Below, piece by piece: positions 45,015-53,325 of a stretch of DNA of 64,000 nt; the stretch's first letter is position 1; the number at the start of each line of letters is the position of its first letter. Made by a program: the position numbers and the translations under genes. A model generated the notes under the pieces. The model saw only the letters and a program-made list of their open reading frames with translations, was not told the DNA's origin and searched no databases. This DNA comes from Cellulophaga sp. RHA19 (GTDB lineage Bacteria; Bacteroidota; Bacteroidia; Flavobacteriales; Flavobacteriaceae): NCBI RefSeq assembly GCF_002813425.1, contig NZ_PHUL01000001.1, positions 3,458,501 to 3,522,500 on the forward strand, in the 5' to 3' direction.

Positions 45015-47084
45015 TTACTCTGGATATTCTATTCTAAGGTGATAAATATTGGTAAGCTTTAACTTTAAGACCTTTTTAATTTCTACAATTTCTTTAAAGG
45101 TAATGTTTGCATTAGAGTATTGGTTGGCTCTCATTTGTCCGTCTATAATCTTATCTACAAACTCATCTATCATTAAAAAAGTAGGATTTTTTAAACTTTT
45201 AGATGCAGCTTCTACAGCATCTGCCATCATTAAAATTGCTGTTTCTTTAGAAAAAGGTAATGGACCAGGATATTTAAAATCGTCCTCATTTACATTTTCA
45301 TCTATCTCAGATTGCTTTTTGTAAAAATAATACACTTTAGATGTTCCGTGGTGTACTCTAATAAAATCTATAACACGGTCTGGCAAATTATTTTTACGTG
45401 CTATTTCTATTCCGTCTAAAACGTGATTAATTATAATTTTTGCACTTTCTATTGGTGTGTGCTCGTTATGCGGATTTACATTAGTTACCTGATTCTCTGT
45501 AAAATAGGTAGGATTTTTCATTTTACCAATGTCGTGGTATAAAGCACCTACCCTAACCAACATTGCATTTGCTCCAATTTCTTGTGCTGCAGCCTCAGCT
45601 AAATTTGCTACTTGTAAAGAATGATGAAATGTACCTGGTGCTTTGTTAGACAGTTCTTTAAGCAACTTAGAGTTGGTATCTGATAGTTCTAGTAGAGACA
45701 CATCAGAAACCAAACCAAATATTTTTTCATAAATGTAAATAAGCGGTTGCACAAAAAGTGTAATCATTCCGTTTAATAAAAATACTCCAAAAGTAATAGC
45801 GTACATATTATTTAAATTACCCTCGTGTATAATATGAAAAGCAAAATAACCTATAATATATATTAACGTAATTTGACCAACAGAAATAAATAAATTGGCT
45901 CTTTTATATAGTTGAGAAACTGTTAAAATGGTTACAATACCTGCCATTATCTGAAGAAAAATATACTCAAAACTATTAGGCACTACAAAGCCTAAAATAA
46001 GCAATGTAAGTACGTGTACAAAAAGTCCCAAACGGGCATCAAAAAAAGTTTTTAATATTAACGGTAAAATACAAAGTGGTACTACGTAAACATAGGCTTC
46101 ATTATACTTTATAACCATAGTAGTTATAAAAACCATTAATAAAATATTGAAAAAGATAAAGGTTACCTTGGTGTTATTTTTAAATACAGATGTTCTATAT
46201 TTTTTTAAAAAAAGTAATAACATAAGTAATACTAATGCTACCAAAATAGTGTAACCAGATACTATTACGTAATAATTATTTTCAGTCCAAAGCTCAGACT
46301 CAAACTCCTGTTTTAAAGAGTTTAATATTTTATAGTTTTCTGCCTCTACAACTTCTCCTTTTACAATAATTAGCTTACCCTCGTCTACGGTTCCTCTTGT
46401 TACAGAAATTTTAGCTAATTCTTCATTTAAAGATTTTTTAGAGATATTATCATTGTAAAACACATTAGGTTTAACAATATCAAAAAACAATTGTTTAAAC
46501 TTTGTATTATACCCTGTTAACTGTTTTTCACGTAATACAGAAGTTATAATTTTATCTATATTTTGTATGCTTGTAATATCTTTAAAGCTTAATTCTTTAG
46601 CTTCATTATTACGTAGTAAAAAAAGCTTTTGGGCTTTAGACGTAACTTTATTCTTTTTTAAAATTCCGTTAGCATAAAGTGTACCTAATATTTCTTTACC
46701 AACAGTTTTTAAGTATCTTTTTTCTTCGGAATTAAAATCAGAATTTTTAAAAACCTTATCAAAATTAGTCGTGTAGTTTTTATAAACAGATGAAACTATG
46801 TCTTGATTGTAGCTGTAATAGTCTAGATGATTATTTGTAACCGTTTGCTTTTCCTTATCAATCTCAGATACATCTTTCTTTATTGAAAAATCAAACGGTG
46901 CGTATAAATTCTCGTACTGCCAAGGTTTTCCTTTTTGAAACTCATACTTAAACTTACCTCCTTTTGGAAAGAAAAATACAATTAAAAAGATAGTGCCAAC
47001 ATAAAGAAAGCACTTGTAAAGTAACGATTGATTTTTATATATTTTCTCCAAGATATTTTTTGTAGTTAAAGTAACTTTTTCCAA
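45015..47084 (-). CDS. 7TM-HD family (PgpH-like) cyclic-di-AMP phosphodiesterase
   Basis: Up to 689 residues: a first membrane helix (about 24-38), an extracellular 7TMR-HDED domain (about 40-270), about seven hydrophobic helices (about 275-460) and a cytoplasmic HD domain with PGTFHHSLQVANLAEAAA, RVGALYHDIGKMKNP and RVIDFIRVHHGTSKVYYF holding the metal-binding His/Asp set. Family members degrade c-di-AMP. The start is uncertain: 47084 is a TTG overlapping a perfect -7 promoter element, and a second TTG at 47051 may be the true start, as there is no nearby ATG. Divergent from the thiolase gene. Confidence 0.88.
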   Translation of the reverse strand: MEKVTLTTKNILEKIYKNQSLLYKCFLYVGTIFLIVFFFPKGGKFKYEFQKGKPWQYENLYAPFDFSIKKDVSEIDKEKQTVTNNHLDYYSYNQDIVSSVYKNYTTNFDKVFKNSDFNSEEKRYLKTVGKEILGTLYANGILKKNKVTSKAQKLFLLRNNEAKELSFKDITSIQNIDKIITSVLREKQLTGYNTKFKQLFFDIVKPNVFYNDNISKKSLNEELAKISVTRGTVDEGKLIIVKGEVVEAENYKILNSLKQEFESELWTENNYYVIVSGYTILVALVLLMLLLFLKKYRTSVFKNNTKVTFIFFNILLMVFITTMVIKYNEAYVYVVPLCILPLILKTFFDARLGLFVHVLTLLILGFVVPNSFEYIFLQIMAGIVTILTVSQLYKRANLFISVGQITLIYIIGYFAFHIIHEGNLNNMYAITFGVFLLNGMITLFVQPLIYIYEKIFGLVSDVSLLELSDTNSKLLKELSNKAPGTFHHSLQVANLAEAAAQEIGANAMLVRVGALYHDIGKMKNPTYFTENQVTNVNPHNEHTPIESAKIIINHVLDGIEIARKNNLPDRVIDFIRVHHGTSKVYYFYKKQSEIDENVNEDDFKYPGPLPFSKETAILMMADAVEAASKSLKNPTFLMIDEFVDKIIDGQMRANQYSNANITFKEIVEIKKVLKLKLTNIYHLRIEYPE

Positions 47085-47089
47085 AAATA
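47082..47089 (-). promoter_or_regulatory. Putative -7 element for the 7TM-HD gene
   Basis: The minus strand reads TATTTTTG, an exact TAnnTTTG match. It covers the TTG proposed as start at 47084, so either this is not the promoter or translation begins at the TTG at 47051. No clear TTTG -33 box at standard spacing. Confidence 0.35.
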
Positions 47090-47152
47090 GAAAATTATGC
47101 GCTTAAAAAATGGTTTTGACAAAAGAACCCTGTTCTATGTGCATTAATTTAT

Positions 47153-47160
47153 TAATTTTG
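47153..47160 (+). promoter_or_regulatory. Putative -7 element for the thiolase gene
   Basis: TAATTTTG, an exact TAnnTTTG match 23 bases before the thiolase ATG. The -33 region is weak. Confidence 0.45.
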
Positions 47161-47183
47161 CAACACCAAAAAATTTAGAATTT

Positions 47184-48359
47184 ATGAAAGATGTTGTTAT
47201 AGTTTCTATGGCAAGAACTCCAATTGGGAGTTTTTTAGGATCATTATCTAGTGTTGCTGCACCAAAATTAGGTGCAATTGCTATAAAAGGCGCTTTAGAT
47301 AAAATAAAACTAGAGCCATCTCAGGTTCAAGAAGTTTTAATGGGTAATGTAGTACAAGCTGGTGTAGGGCAAGCTCCTGCAAGGCAAGCGGCTATTTATG
47401 CTGGTATACCTAACACAGTTCCTTGCACAACAATAAATAAAGTTTGTGCTTCTGGTATGAAAACTATAATGCAAGCTGCACAATCTATTGCTTTAGGTGA
47501 TAATGATATTGTTGTTGCTGGTGGTATGGAAAATATGAGTATGGTACCACACTATGTACATTTAAGAAACGGACAAAAATTTGGACCAACATCATTAGTA
47601 GATGGTTTACAAAAAGATGGTTTAGTAGATGCGTATGACCAAAACGCTATGGGCGTTTGTGCAGATGCATGTGCTACAGAATATGAGTTTAGTAGAGAAG
47701 ATCAAGATAATTTTGCAATACAGTCTTATAAGAGATCTGCAGCTGCATGGGAACAAGGTAAGTTTGCTAATGAAGTAGTACCTGTAGAAGTACCACAAAG
47801 AAGAGGCGAGCCTGTTATTGTTTCTGAAGACGAAGAATTTAAAAACGTTAAACTAGAAAAAATACCAGCATTAAGACCTGCTTTTACAAAAGAAGGTACT
47901 GTAACTGCTGCTAACGCATCTACTATTAATGACGGTGCTGCTGCTCTTGTACTTATGAGTGCAGATAAAGCAAAAGAATTAAACCTAACACCATTAGCTA
48001 AAATAAAAAGTTATGCAGATGCTGCACACGAACCAGAATGGTTTACAACAGCACCATCTAAAGCATTACCAAAAGCTTTAGGAAAAGCAGGTATAGAAAT
48101 AGGAGACGTAGATTATTTTGAGTTTAACGAGGCTTTTTCTGTTGTTGGTTTAGCAAATATGAAAATATTAGGTTTAACAGATACTAATGTAAATGTAAAT
48201 GGAGGCGCAGTATCTTTAGGACACCCACTTGGTTGCTCTGGAGCCAGAATTGTAATTACTTTACTAAGTGTATTAGAACAAAATAACGGAAAAATTGGAG
48301 CTGCTGCTATTTGTAATGGCGGTGGTGGTGCATCTGCAATTGTTTTAGAAAAAGCGTAA
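47184..48359 (+). CDS. Acetyl-CoA C-acyltransferase (thiolase)
   Basis: 391 residues, standard for thiolase II/biosynthetic types. Active-site Cys88 in NKVCASGMKT, GGMENMS, His in NGGAVSLGHPLGCSGAR (about 348) and the second Cys in AAICNGGGGASA (about 378). It interconverts two acetyl-CoA (or acyl-CoA plus acetyl-CoA) and acetoacetyl-CoA. It could serve fatty-acid breakdown or ketone-type metabolism; no other beta-oxidation gene is adjacent. It is 23 bases upstream of the NlpC/P60-like gene. Confidence 0.93.
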   Translation: MKDVVIVSMARTPIGSFLGSLSSVAAPKLGAIAIKGALDKIKLEPSQVQEVLMGNVVQAGVGQAPARQAAIYAGIPNTVPCTTINKVCASGMKTIMQAAQSIALGDNDIVVAGGMENMSMVPHYVHLRNGQKFGPTSLVDGLQKDGLVDAYDQNAMGVCADACATEYEFSREDQDNFAIQSYKRSAAAWEQGKFANEVVPVEVPQRRGEPVIVSEDEEFKNVKLEKIPALRPAFTKEGTVTAANASTINDGAAALVLMSADKAKELNLTPLAKIKSYADAAHEPEWFTTAPSKALPKALGKAGIEIGDVDYFEFNEAFSVVGLANMKILGLTDTNVNVNGGAVSLGHPLGCSGARIVITLLSVLEQNNGKIGAAAICNGGGGASAIVLEKA

Positions 48360-48382
48360 TATAGCGGAATAGAACAATTTTT

Positions 48383-49135
48383 ATGCAATACGGTATTTGT
48401 AATCTTAGTATAGTTCCAGTAAGGTTAACCCCAGAAGAAAATTCAGAAATGGTCGCACAGCTTTTATATGGCGACCATTTTAAGGTTTTGGAACACCGTA
48501 AATTTTGGAGTAGAATAAGAATTGCTTTTGATGGTATTGAAGCTTGGGTTAGCAATAACCAATACGTACTTATAGAGGAAGATGAATATACAGCTTTAGA
48601 AGCCACTACAGATGTTGCTTTAAGCTCTGACTTAATAGCTTTTATATCTGCAGGTAGTAATGACTTAATGCCAATTTTAGTAGGTTCTGTTTTAAACGGA
48701 ATTCCAATATTAGACCACTCTTATGATGGTAACTATATACAGGGTGTACAAGCTAAAGCAAAACTTATAGATGCTGCATTAATGTACTTAAACAGTCCGT
48801 ATTTGTCTGGCGGAAAAACTCCGTTTGGTACAGATAGTGCTGGTTTAACACAAATGGTTTATAAAATAAGTGGGTACAAATTATTACGTACAGCACAAGA
48901 ACAGTCTACACAAGGAGAACCTTTAAGTTTTATTGAAGAAAGTGAACCTGGAGACTTGGCATTTTTTGATAATAAGGAAGGTATTATAGATCACGTGGGT
49001 ATTATTATGCAAGACAATTATATTATTCATTGTCACGGAAAAGTACGTATAGACCGTATAGACCATACTGGAATTTTTAATGCTGAATTGAAAAAATACA
49101 CTCACCAGTTACGAGTTATAAAAAAGATTATTTAA
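48383..49135 (+). CDS. NlpC/P60 (C40)-like cell-wall protein lacking the catalytic Cys
   Basis: 250 residues, no clear signal peptide. N-terminal SH3-like modules (about 1-110; YGDHFKVLEHRKFWSRIRIAFDGIEAWVSNNQY) and an NlpC/P60 fold (about 130-250; YLNSPYLSGGKTPFGTDSAG, then SEPGDLAFFDNKEGIIDHVGIIM and YIIHCHGKVRID). The usual DCSG motif reads DSAG: bases GAT AGT GCT GGT, so the nucleophile Cys is Ser, while the partner His in DHVGI and the later His remain. It could be inactive, a Ser-type variant or a binding protein. It probably acts on peptidoglycan stem peptides, but activity is doubtful. Confidence 0.85.
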   Translation: MQYGICNLSIVPVRLTPEENSEMVAQLLYGDHFKVLEHRKFWSRIRIAFDGIEAWVSNNQYVLIEEDEYTALEATTDVALSSDLIAFISAGSNDLMPILVGSVLNGIPILDHSYDGNYIQGVQAKAKLIDAALMYLNSPYLSGGKTPFGTDSAGLTQMVYKISGYKLLRTAQEQSTQGEPLSFIEESEPGDLAFFDNKEGIIDHVGIIMQDNYIIHCHGKVRIDRIDHTGIFNAELKKYTHQLRVIKKII

Positions 49136-49163
49136 TAACAATTTAACTTGTTTTACACGCATA

Positions 49164-49193
49164 AAAAAAGCCTTCATTTCTGAAGGCTTTTTT
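49164..49193. terminator. Bidirectional terminator
   Basis: Perfect 13-bp stem, arms 49164-49176 and 49181-49193 (aaaaaagccttca/tgaaggctttttt), loop TTTC, T runs on both strands. It serves the thiolase/NlpC unit on plus and the gyrA/TPR unit on minus. Confidence 0.9.
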
Positions 49194-49213
49194 AGTTATT
49201 ATATATTAAAAGA

Positions 49214-50479
49214 TTACTCTCCTAACAACTTCTTTAAACGCATAAAGTTTTCTGTATCACCTAATGCACCATAAATATTCTTTAACTGTGATAACAATGC
49301 TTGGTTACCTGGAGTTTGTTTTAAAGCATCTTCTAAAATTTGAGCTCCTTCTTTAAACAACCCGTCTTTTTGTGCTTTTAACTCATCATACTTAGCAATA
49401 TCTGCTCTAGAACTTCCTAGTGCATTCATCGCATCAATTAATCCGTTACCTTCGTTTACATACGTAGTAGATAAGTTTAATTGCGCGTTAACATAAGCTG
49501 GATTAAGTTCAATTGCTTTTTCATAAGCAGATCTTGCTTCTGCAATATTATCTTGCTCCATATTAATAACACCAATATTGTAAAACAAATCTGGATTGTT
49601 AGGGTCTACTCTAGTAGCTTCTGCCATTAATACTTTAAACTGATCTTTATGACCCAATTTATACTGTAAGTTAGCCTCGTTTAAAATTAAATTTACATCA
49701 CCAGGATTATTGGCTCTTGCTTCTTTGTAAGCTTCTAATGCTTTTTCATCTTCTCCTAATTGAGTATAAATAAGTGCTATGTTTTTAACAATTTCTGCTT
49801 TTCTAGATGGAGACTTCTCCTCTTTTGGCTCTTTGTATTGTTTAGACTTCACCATCAAATCTCTTTGTGCTTTAGCCATTTCTTCTCTTTCTCCTGTTGC
49901 AATGTTTACAGCAGAGTATTTTACTTCGCTACCATCATAGTTTAAGTCTTTAAGTTCATTATAGTACTTAAGTGCTTTTTCCATATTTTGTGCATTAACA
50001 GCACTGTTAGCAGCATAAAATAAATAAACTGTATCTTTTTTACTTAAATTATATGCTAAGTAAAGTTTATCTGCACCAGCATCAAACTTTTTCTCGTTAT
50101 TATCTTTAATTGCAGCATTAACAATATCACCAGTCATACCAGTCATAGCCTGTTTAGCTTCTACTGTGTATTTCTTTTTACCTACTTCTTCTTCGTAAGC
50201 AATTAAATCATTAAAAGCAGCAATAGACTCTTTAAAAGCACCTTGCTCACCAGCCTTAGCTAGTTTAGAATATGTTTTTCCTTTTACTAAGTAGTATAAC
50301 GCTTTTGTTTTTGCATCTGCAGATCCTAATAATGGTTCTGCTTTTGCTAGAGCAGCTTTAGCTTCTGCTGCATTATCAGATTTTAATGCTTTATCAGCAG
50401 CCTTAACTTCATTCTTTTGTGCAAAAGTCATTGCAGAAAAAGACATTGCTGCCGTTAATATTAAAAATTTAGTTTTCAT
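49214..50479 (-). CDS. Periplasmic tetratricopeptide-repeat protein
   Basis: 421 residues. Signal peptide (to about 20, AMTFAQ), an Ala/Lys-rich helical N-terminal half, then TPR motifs about 225-345 (AEIVKNIALIYTQLGEDEKALEAYKEARANNP; NPDLFYNIGVINMEQDNIAEARSAYEKAIELNPAYVNAQLNLSTTY) and a C-terminal helical pair. No enzyme motif. It follows gyrA by 33 bases on the same strand, a likely two-gene unit. It is probably a scaffold in the periplasm; partner unknown. Confidence 0.88.
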   Translation of the reverse strand: MKTKFLILTAAMSFSAMTFAQKNEVKAADKALKSDNAAEAKAALAKAEPLLGSADAKTKALYYLVKGKTYSKLAKAGEQGAFKESIAAFNDLIAYEEEVGKKKYTVEAKQAMTGMTGDIVNAAIKDNNEKKFDAGADKLYLAYNLSKKDTVYLFYAANSAVNAQNMEKALKYYNELKDLNYDGSEVKYSAVNIATGEREEMAKAQRDLMVKSKQYKEPKEEKSPSRKAEIVKNIALIYTQLGEDEKALEAYKEARANNPGDVNLILNEANLQYKLGHKDQFKVLMAEATRVDPNNPDLFYNIGVINMEQDNIAEARSAYEKAIELNPAYVNAQLNLSTTYVNEGNGLIDAMNALGSSRADIAKYDELKAQKDGLFKEGAQILEDALKQTPGNQALLSQLKNIYGALGDTENFMRLKKLLGE

Positions 50480-50512
50480 TTCAATTTCTATTAAATAATT
50501 AGTGTAAAAAAT

Positions 50513-53068
50513 TTATTCTTCAGTTGATTCCGTTGTATCATTATCAAGAGCCGTGCCATCTTCTGTAGAAGCATCACCTTCTATAGCGTCAGGAGTTTCT
50601 CCTTCTAAACCTTCTTCGTCTACAGCGTCTTCGTCTTTCATAACTTTTGCAACTGCTGCAATAGAATCTTTTCCTTTTATATTTATTAATCTAACACCTT
50701 GTGTTGCTCTACCCATTACACGTAAATCTTCTACGCCCATACGTATTGCAATACCAGACTTATTAATAATCATTAAATCATCAGAATCGGTAACATTTTT
50801 AATAGCTACAAGTCCTCCTGTTTTATCAGTAACACTAATAGTTTTAACACCTTTACCTCCTCTGTTTGTAATTCTGTAATCTTCTAAGCTAGAACGTTTT
50901 CCGTAACCTTTTTCAGAAACTACTAAAATATTATCATCAAAGTTGTGTACAGATATCATACCTACAACTTCATCATTATCGTCTGCAAGTGTAATACCTC
51001 TAACACCAGAAGCATTTCTACCCATTGGTCTAGTCTTGCTCTCCTCAAACCTAATTGCTTTACCAGATTTTAATCCTAAGAATATTTGACTAGTACCTGT
51101 TGTTAATTTAGCTTCTAATAACTCATCACCGTCTTTAATACCTATAGCATTAATACCGTTTAAACGAGGTCTAGAATACTGTTCTAAAGATGTCTTTTTA
51201 ACAGTACCTTTTTTAGTTGCCATAATAACGTAGTGACTATTTACGTACTCTTCATCTTTAAGATCTTGTGTACATATAAAGGCCATTACCTTATCATCTT
51301 GCTCTATATTAATTAGGTTTTGTATTGCTCTACCTTTAGATGTTTTACTACCTTCTGGTATTTCGTAAACACGCATCCAGAAACATTTTCCTTTTTGTGT
51401 AAAGAACAACATATATTGGTGATTTGTACCAACAAATAAATGCTCTAAAAAGTCTTCGTTTCTTGTAGATGATGCTTTTTGTCCTACACCACCTCTATTT
51501 TGTGTTTTGTACTCTGTTAATGGTGTACGTTTAATATAACCTGCATGAGAAATGGTAATTACCACTTGCTCATCTGGTATCATATCTTCAATACTTAAAT
51601 CGCCACCTGCAAAATTAATTTCAGATCTTCTTTCGTCTCCGTATTTCTCTTTAACTTCAGTAAGCTCATCCTTAATAATTTGCATTCTACGCTCTTCATT
51701 AGCAAGAATATCTTTTAAGTCTGCTATAGTTTTTACTATTTCGTCATACTCTGCTCTTAACTTGTCTTGTTCCAGACCTGTTAATTGACGCAAACGCATT
51801 TCTACAATTGCTTTAGCTTGTATTTCTGAAAGTTTAAACCTCTCTATTAAGTTTTCTCTAGCTTCATCAGCATTAGAAGAGCCTCTAATTATAGCAATTA
51901 CTTCATCTATATTATCAGATGCAATAATTAAACCTTCTAAGATATGAGCTCTGTCTTCTGCTTTTTTAAGCTCGTACTGCGTTCTACGTACAACAACCTC
52001 ATGCCTATGTTCCACAAAATAGTGAATCATTTCTTTAACATTAAGTAACTGTGGTCTACCTTTTACAAGTGCAATATTGTTTACACTAAAAGATGTTTGT
52101 AACGCTGTATATTTAAATAAGGTATTAAGTACAATATTAGGTATAGCATCTCTTTTTAAAATGTATACAATACGCATACCGTTTCTATCAGATTCATCTC
52201 TAATAGTAGAAATACCTTCTATTTTTTTATCGTTAACAAGATCGGCTGTTTTCTTAATCATATCAGCCTTATTCACCTGGTATGGTATCTCTGTAACTAC
52301 AATACACTCTCTACCTTGAACTTCTTCAAAAGTAGCTTTTGCACGCATCATTACACGACCACGACCTGTTTTAAAAGCCTCCCTAACACCGTCATAACCA
52401 TAAATAATACCACCCGTTGGAAAATCTGGTGCCTTAATATGTGTTATTAACTCATCAATCTCTATATCATTGTTATCTATATATGCTATTGTACCATCTA
52501 CAACTTCAGACAAGTTATGTGGTGGCATATTTGTAGCCATACCTACTGCAATACCAGAAGCTCCATTAACTAATAAGTTAGGAATTCTTGCAGGTAAAAC
52601 TGTCGGTTCTTTTAAAGAATCGTCAAAGTTTAACTGGTGATCTACTGTATCCTTATCTATATCTGCCAACATGTCATCGGCAATTTTACGCATACGTGCT
52701 TCTGTATAACGCATTGCTGCAGGGCTATCACCATCTATAGAACCAAAGTTACCTTGACCATCTACAAGCATATAACGTAAACTCCACTCTTGAGCCATAC
52801 GTACCATAGAATCATAAACAGAAGTATCTCCGTGTGGGTGATACTTACCTAAAACCTCACCCACAATACGGGCAGATTTCTTATGTGCGCTATTGGAACG
52901 AACACCCAATTCATGCATACCATATAAAACCCTCCTATGTACTGGCTTTAAACCATCTCTTACATCTGGCAAGGCACGTGATACTATAACCGACATTGAA
53001 TAATCAATGTAGGCAGATTTCATTTCGTCTTCTATGTTTATTGGAATAATTTTTTCCCCTTCTGCCAT
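50513..53068 (-). CDS. gyrA: DNA gyrase subunit A
   Basis: 851 residues. N-terminal breakage-reunion domain with [15 protein letters not shown], the quinolone-resistance region [20 protein letters not shown] and the catalytic Tyr121 in [10 protein letters not shown]. The C-terminal DNA-wrapping pinwheel includes the GyrA box ([21 protein letters not shown]). It ends in an acidic tail (about 815-851). It is a housekeeping supercoiling enzyme. The residue at the E. coli Ser83 position is Thr82. Confidence 0.97.
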   Translation of the reverse strand: MAEGEKIIPINIEDEMKSAYIDYSMSVIVSRALPDVRDGLKPVHRRVLYGMHELGVRSNSAHKKSARIVGEVLGKYHPHGDTSVYDSMVRMAQEWSLRYMLVDGQGNFGSIDGDSPAAMRYTEARMRKIADDMLADIDKDTVDHQLNFDDSLKEPTVLPARIPNLLVNGASGIAVGMATNMPPHNLSEVVDGTIAYIDNNDIEIDELITHIKAPDFPTGGIIYGYDGVREAFKTGRGRVMMRAKATFEEVQGRECIVVTEIPYQVNKADMIKKTADLVNDKKIEGISTIRDESDRNGMRIVYILKRDAIPNIVLNTLFKYTALQTSFSVNNIALVKGRPQLLNVKEMIHYFVEHRHEVVVRRTQYELKKAEDRAHILEGLIIASDNIDEVIAIIRGSSNADEARENLIERFKLSEIQAKAIVEMRLRQLTGLEQDKLRAEYDEIVKTIADLKDILANEERRMQIIKDELTEVKEKYGDERRSEINFAGGDLSIEDMIPDEQVVITISHAGYIKRTPLTEYKTQNRGGVGQKASSTRNEDFLEHLFVGTNHQYMLFFTQKGKCFWMRVYEIPEGSKTSKGRAIQNLINIEQDDKVMAFICTQDLKDEEYVNSHYVIMATKKGTVKKTSLEQYSRPRLNGINAIGIKDGDELLEAKLTTGTSQIFLGLKSGKAIRFEESKTRPMGRNASGVRGITLADDNDEVVGMISVHNFDDNILVVSEKGYGKRSSLEDYRITNRGGKGVKTISVTDKTGGLVAIKNVTDSDDLMIINKSGIAIRMGVEDLRVMGRATQGVRLINIKGKDSIAAVAKVMKDEDAVDEEGLEGETPDAIEGDASTEDGTALDNDTTESTEE

Positions 53069-53270
53069 ATTAAAATCTTAAATACTAATTTGATTAAAAA
53101 TTCATGCCAATATACATAAAAACATCACGAGAAAAGTAATATTTACTCACTTTAATACATTATTTATTAACACTTTTTAATATGCAAATAGTTAATAATT
53201 ATTTAAAATATGATAGTCCAAGCCGCTTTTTTCGACAAATAATCAAACTTTAACGAATATAGGAACAGTA

Positions 53271-53304
53271 TTTGCCTTATATAAAAATAGATTTATTACT
53301 TTTA
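53271..53304 (+). promoter_or_regulatory. Putative promoter of clpC
   Basis: TTTG (53271-53274), 22 bases, TACTTTTA (53297-53304), 21 bases before the ATG. The -7 box has one mismatch to TAnnTTTG. Confidence 0.45.
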
Positions 53305-53325
53305 TAATTGATTAAGGATTAATTT

